DNA of 64,000 nt from Rikenellaceae bacterium (GTDB lineage: Bacteria > Bacteroidota > Bacteroidia > Bacteroidales > Rikenellaceae), in contig SUZN01000002.1 of the NCBI GenBank assembly GCA_015059905.1, positions 191,742 through 255,741 on the forward strand. Reading direction: 5' to 3'. This document shows positions 61,111-64,000 of this stretch, piece by piece. The position numbers and the translations under genes are program-made. Every line of letters starts with the position of its first letter. The stretch's first letter is position 1. The notes under the pieces were generated by a model. The model ran no database searches. It had not been told where the DNA came from and saw only the letters and a program-made list of their open reading frames with translations.

Positions 61111-61983
61111 ATGATAAAGTCAATGACAGGCTTCGGCAAGGGCGAGGCTGTGTTACCAAACAAAAAAATTACAGTCGAAGTGCGTTCGCTGAACTCCAAG
61201 CAGCTTGATTTGTCGGTGCGTATGCCTGGCATCTTCCGTCAGAAGGAATTTGAGCTGCGTAGCGTAGCGGGCGCTGCCATACAGCGAGGCAAGGCAGATA
61301 TAACCGTAACCGTTGAAAATACCACCGTGAGCACATCGGCAACGGTTAATAAGGAGATATTCAAGGAGTATATGCGCCAAGTGAACGAAGCATTGTCATA
61401 TGCTGGCACAAGCGCCGACTATGACGCCATCGTGCCCGCAGTTTTGCGTATGCCTGAGGTGGTATCCACACAAGCAGAGAGCCTCTCGGAGGAGGAGAGC
61501 GAAGCGCTGATGCAGGCTCTGGAGCAGGCGTTGCAGCAATTCAATGCTTTCCGCGAGCAGGAGGGTGCAACACTCATCGCCGACCTGTTGCGTAGAGTAG
61601 ATTTGATTGAGGAGTACAAGTGTCAGGTAGAGCCCTACGAAGCAACACGCGCTGAGACAATCAAAAACCGCATCCGCGAGAATCTTGCACAGCTCAAGGT
61701 TGATATCGACACCAACCGTCTGGAGCAGGAGATGATTTTTTACATCGAGAAGCTGGACATCACCGAGGAGAAGGTGCGACTGAAAAACCACTGCAACTAC
61801 TTCCGCGAGGTGGCGGCTTCAGAGGAGGCTGTGGGTCGCAAACTCGGCTTCATAGCACAGGAGATGGGTCGTGAGATAAATACCCTCGGCTCGAAGTCGA
61901 ACGAGGCGAATATGCAGATTCTGGTCGTAAAGATGAAGGACGAGCTGGAGAAGATTAAAGAGCAGGTGTTAAACATATTGTAA
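61111..61983 (+). CDS. yicC: YicC family endoribonuclease-like protein
   Basis: 290 residues from ATG 61111. Opens MIKSMTGFGKGEAVLPNKKI and LNSKQLDLSVRMPGIFRQKE, the N-terminal YicC signature; the C-terminal DUF1732 part reads LEQEMIFYIEKLDITEEKVRLKNHCNYF and LGFIAQEMGREINTLGSKSNE. E. coli YicC is an RNase acting on small RNAs. The frame continues 28 codons upstream, but the promoter lies inside that stretch, so ATG 61111 is right. Followed by gmk after 9 bp, a common pairing. Confidence 0.94.
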   Translation: MIKSMTGFGKGEAVLPNKKITVEVRSLNSKQLDLSVRMPGIFRQKEFELRSVAGAAIQRGKADITVTVENTTVSTSATVNKEIFKEYMRQVNEALSYAGTSADYDAIVPAVLRMPEVVSTQAESLSEEESEALMQALEQALQQFNAFREQEGATLIADLLRRVDLIEEYKCQVEPYEATRAETIKNRIRENLAQLKVDIDTNRLEQEMIFYIEKLDITEEKVRLKNHCNYFREVAASEEAVGRKLGFIAQEMGREINTLGSKSNEANMQILVVKMKDELEKIKEQVLNIL

Positions 61984-61992
61984 TTTGAGACT

Positions 61993-62565
61993 ATGGAGTC
62001 ACAGGGTAAACTTATCATATTTTCTGCCCCCAGCGGTTCGGGCAAGACCACAATCGTGAAGCAGCTCTTGCAGGTGTTTCCGCAGTTTGAGTTCTCAATC
62101 TCGGCTACTTCACGCCAGCCAAGAGGCGAGGAGCAAAATGGCGTAGATTACTTCTTCCTTTCGCAGGAGGAGTTCCGCGCAAAGGTGGCAGAGGATGCCT
62201 TTGTTGAGTGGGAGGAGGTATATAACGGCACCTGCTACGGCACACTCAAGAGCGAGATGCAGCGCATCTGGGCAAAGGGCAATGTGATTATCTTCGATGT
62301 GGACGTGATGGGAGGCATAAACCTCAAGCGCATCTTCGGCGAGAGTGCCTGCTCGATATTTATCAAAGCACCTTCGATTGAGGCTCTGCGCGAGAGATTG
62401 ATTGGCAGAGGCACAGACTCAATGGAGACCATCGAGAAGCGCATTGCAAAGGCGGAGTTTGAGTTATCGAAGGCTCCAGAATTTGACCACGTCGTAGTGA
62501 ATGATGACCTTGCGACAGCCGTTGCCGACACCAAGCAGATTATCAACGACTTTTTGGCACGATAG
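61993..62565 (+). CDS. gmk: Guanylate kinase
   Basis: 190 residues. It phosphorylates GMP to GDP. P-loop APSGSGKTT (12-20), GMP-binding SATSRQPRGEEQNGVDYFFLSQEEF, WEEVYNGTCYGT, and the lid region LIGRGTDSMETIEKRI. Second gene of the yicC transcript; nadD follows after 3 bp. Confidence 0.96.
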   Translation: MESQGKLIIFSAPSGSGKTTIVKQLLQVFPQFEFSISATSRQPRGEEQNGVDYFFLSQEEFRAKVAEDAFVEWEEVYNGTCYGTLKSEMQRIWAKGNVIIFDVDVMGGINLKRIFGESACSIFIKAPSIEALRERLIGRGTDSMETIEKRIAKAEFELSKAPEFDHVVVNDDLATAVADTKQIINDFLAR

Positions 62566-62568
62566 GGG

Positions 62569-63384
62569 ATGGCGAAGATAAGAATGATGCTCTTCTTCGG
62601 GTCGTTCAACCCTGTACACAACGGACACATCGCCCTGGCGGAGTATGCCGTTGAGCACAACCTGTGCGACCAGGTGGCAATGATTATATCACCCCAAAAC
62701 CCATTCAAGCAGAATTGGGAGCTTGCTGGCGAGATGGATCGCTATGCGATGGTGGAGACAGCATGCAAAAATAGCCGCTACCCAGAACAAATCAAGCCTT
62801 CGGTGATAGAGTTTCTGCTGGAGAAACCCTCTTATACGGTCAATACGTTGCAACATCTGTCGGAGAATTATGGCAATCAGATGGAGTTTTCTATCCTGAT
62901 GGGTACCGACCTTATAAACCAGCTGCCACTGTGGCGTGAGCCCGAGAAGATTATTGCAGGGTATGACCTCTATGTCTATCCGCGTCCAGGCGTGGAGATG
63001 GAATTCAAGACCGAGCGCACACATTTCCTAAAGGATGCGCCACAATCTCCATTCTCATCAACCGAGGTGCGCGACAGACTGGAGCGAGGCGACAATGTTA
63101 GCGCAATGCTTGACAGCGAAGTCATCGCATACATCAAACAACAGGGGTTATGGACTCTTGCACGCAAGATTTCCACTCTCACAGCAGCCATAGCGCAGCA
63201 GGAGAGTGCCGAGCTATACGTCGAGCGAGGAAAGTGTTATTACCGCCAGAATGAGTGGGGTAGCGCCATAAACGACTTCCGCCGAGCAGAGGAGTTAAAG
63301 CCCGAGCTGGAGGAGGCGCGACAATTCCGCGAGATGGTGGAGGAGATTTTAGAGTATAGATATAAAGATATATATAATCCGTGA
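62569..63384 (+). CDS. nadD: Nicotinate-nucleotide adenylyltransferase fused to a TPR-like tail
   Basis: 271 residues, longer than the usual ~190-215. Residues 1-~195 are NadD, making NaAD from NaMN and ATP: FFGSFNPVHNGH (9-20, nucleotidyltransferase HxGH), LMGTDLINQLPLWREPEKI and SPFSSTEVRDRLERGD (ISSTxxR motif). Residues ~196-271 form a TPR-like helical pair (ESAELYVERGKCYYRQNEWG...DFRRAEELKPELEEA) ending EYRYKDIYNP, a C-terminal motif seen in small Bacteroidales TPR proteins. No stop or frameshift separates the parts. Its TGA overlaps the GTG of the next gene. Confidence 0.92.
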   Translation: MAKIRMMLFFGSFNPVHNGHIALAEYAVEHNLCDQVAMIISPQNPFKQNWELAGEMDRYAMVETACKNSRYPEQIKPSVIEFLLEKPSYTVNTLQHLSENYGNQMEFSILMGTDLINQLPLWREPEKIIAGYDLYVYPRPGVEMEFKTERTHFLKDAPQSPFSSTEVRDRLERGDNVSAMLDSEVIAYIKQQGLWTLARKISTLTAAIAQQESAELYVERGKCYYRQNEWGSAINDFRRAEELKPELEEARQFREMVEEILEYRYKDIYNP

Positions 63385-63956
63385 TAGAGATTGATGATAA
63401 GATAATCAGCGCCGACCTCCTGCGCGAGTGCTTCGCCTGCGATTTGGGCAAGTGCAAGGGTATATGTTGCGTGGAGGGCGATGCGGGTGCACCGCTGGAG
63501 ATAGAGGAGGTGGACCTTTTGGAGGAGGAGTATGAGAACTACGCCCCCTATATGACCCCAGAGGGTCGCAAGGCTATAGAGGAGCAGGGATTTATGGTTG
63601 TCGATGTGGAGGGAGATTATACAACACCACTGGTGGATAACGCTGCCTGCGCATACGCCTTCGAGGAGAATGGTATCACATTCTGCGCCATCGAGCGCGC
63701 TTACCGCGAGGGCAAGTGTTCGTTTCTGAAGCCTATTTCGTGCCACCTCTACCCAATCCGAGTAAAGCAGTTCCGCAATGGCACCTTCGGGCTGAACTAC
63801 CACCGATGGGCAGTATGTCGTGACGCCGTAGAGTGCGGCAAGAAGTTGGGCGTGCCCGTATATAAGGCACTTAAAGAGCCTATCATCCGCCGTTTTGGCG
63901 AGGAGTTCTACAAGGCATTGGAGTGTGCCGAGCAGATGATTAAAGAGCAGGAATAA
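63381..63956 (+). CDS. DUF3109 cysteine-rich protein
   Basis: 191 residues, GTG start at 63381 overlapping the nadD stop by 4 bp. Cys pattern: CFACDLGKCKGICCVEGDAGAPL near the N-terminus, CAYAFEENGITFCAIERAYREGKCSF and SCHLYPIRVKQF, then CRDAVECGKKLG. This matches DUF3109, a YkgJ-like family thought to hold zinc or an iron-sulfur cluster. It is widespread in Bacteroidota, with no proven role. Co-translated with nadD. Confidence 0.9.
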   Translation: MIEIDDKIISADLLRECFACDLGKCKGICCVEGDAGAPLEIEEVDLLEEEYENYAPYMTPEGRKAIEEQGFMVVDVEGDYTTPLVDNAACAYAFEENGITFCAIERAYREGKCSFLKPISCHLYPIRVKQFRNGTFGLNYHRWAVCRDAVECGKKLGVPVYKALKEPIIRRFGEEFYKALECAEQMIKEQE

Positions 63957-63977
63957 TTTAATAAGACGAGAGATAAA

Positions 63978-64000
63978 ATGAATTTAAGAAAGACGCTGAC
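63978..64000 (+). CDS. Start of a further gene, cut by window edge
   Basis: ATG followed by codons for NLRKTL on the same strand, 21 bp after the DUF3109 stop. Too short to identify. Confidence 0.35.

Overview
The window looks like chromosome from a Bacteroidota gut bacterium, most likely order Bacteroidales (an Alistipes/Rikenellaceae-like organism is my inference, not proven here). Evidence: many start regions are preceded by the Bacteroidota -7 box TAnnTTTG, several with TTTG exactly 19-20 bp upstream (tRNA-Asp, purE, metal permease, yicC); Shine-Dalgarno sequences are rare; and the proteins include a GH92 mannosidase, an Oar-like TonB receptor, DUF3575/DUF3868 proteins, a fused FeoAB, MtaB and short NfeD plus FloA. 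No insertion sequence, prophage, CRISPR array or rRNA was seen. Most of the window is housekeeping metabolism in long operons. The accessory-looking material is in the intergenic repeats and a few cell-surface genes.

Layout. 1-6.5 kb: end of a CapA-like gene (-), an outer-membrane porin-like protein (-), a membrane metallophosphoesterase (+), tRNA-Asp (+) and a GH92 alpha-mannosidase (+). 6.6-10.3 kb: methionine operon metY-metX-hom (-) with a structured leader. 10.4-15.3 kb: an iron/stress block, namely a RIC-like hemerythrin protein with a LuxR-type regulator lacking its phospho-acceptor, then feoAB. These genes are separated and flanked by dispersed repeats, and a candidate small RNA lies beyond feoAB. 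15.3-25.3 kb: purine operon purE-purL-purM-purN-purH-purD followed by folD (+). 25.6-26.7 kb: ECF sigma factor plus a four-helix membrane protein (+).

26.8-34.3 kb: pyrimidine operon pyrC-carA-carB-pyrK-pyrD (-). Its leader contains a 42-codon reading frame whose stop codon lies 4 nt before a rho-independent terminator, and that terminator directly precedes pyrC. This is the architecture of E. coli pyrL/pyrBI attenuation. CarA in this operon carries Ser in place of the catalytic Cys of the glutaminase site, which predicts an ammonia-dependent carbamoyl-phosphate synthetase. These two observations are the most interesting in the window.

34.3-42 kb: TonB-dependent Oar-like receptor (-), YqaA-type membrane protein (+), DUF3575, DUF3868/OmpA-like and small lipoprotein genes (+), and a FISUMP-type lipoprotein (-). 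42.1-47.5 kb: five-gene operon (-) of sensor-like membrane protein, TrkH, SPOR-domain protein, NfeD and FloA. 47.5-54.3 kb: mtaB (-), metal ABC permease, LptF/G-type permease and fmt (+), S8 protease and mgsA (-). 54.4-60.7 kb: 2-oxoacid:ferredoxin oxidoreductase operon (-) and serine operon serC-serA-DUF1015 (-), where SerA has an unusual N-terminal extension. 61-64 kb: yicC, gmk, nadD (fused to a TPR tail), DUF3109 (+) and the first codons of another gene.

The metabolic operons fit together. Purine and pyrimidine synthesis, folate one-carbon supply (folD), serine and homoserine/methionine supply, formyl-Met-tRNA (fmt) and GMP kinase all serve nucleotide, one-carbon and translation needs.
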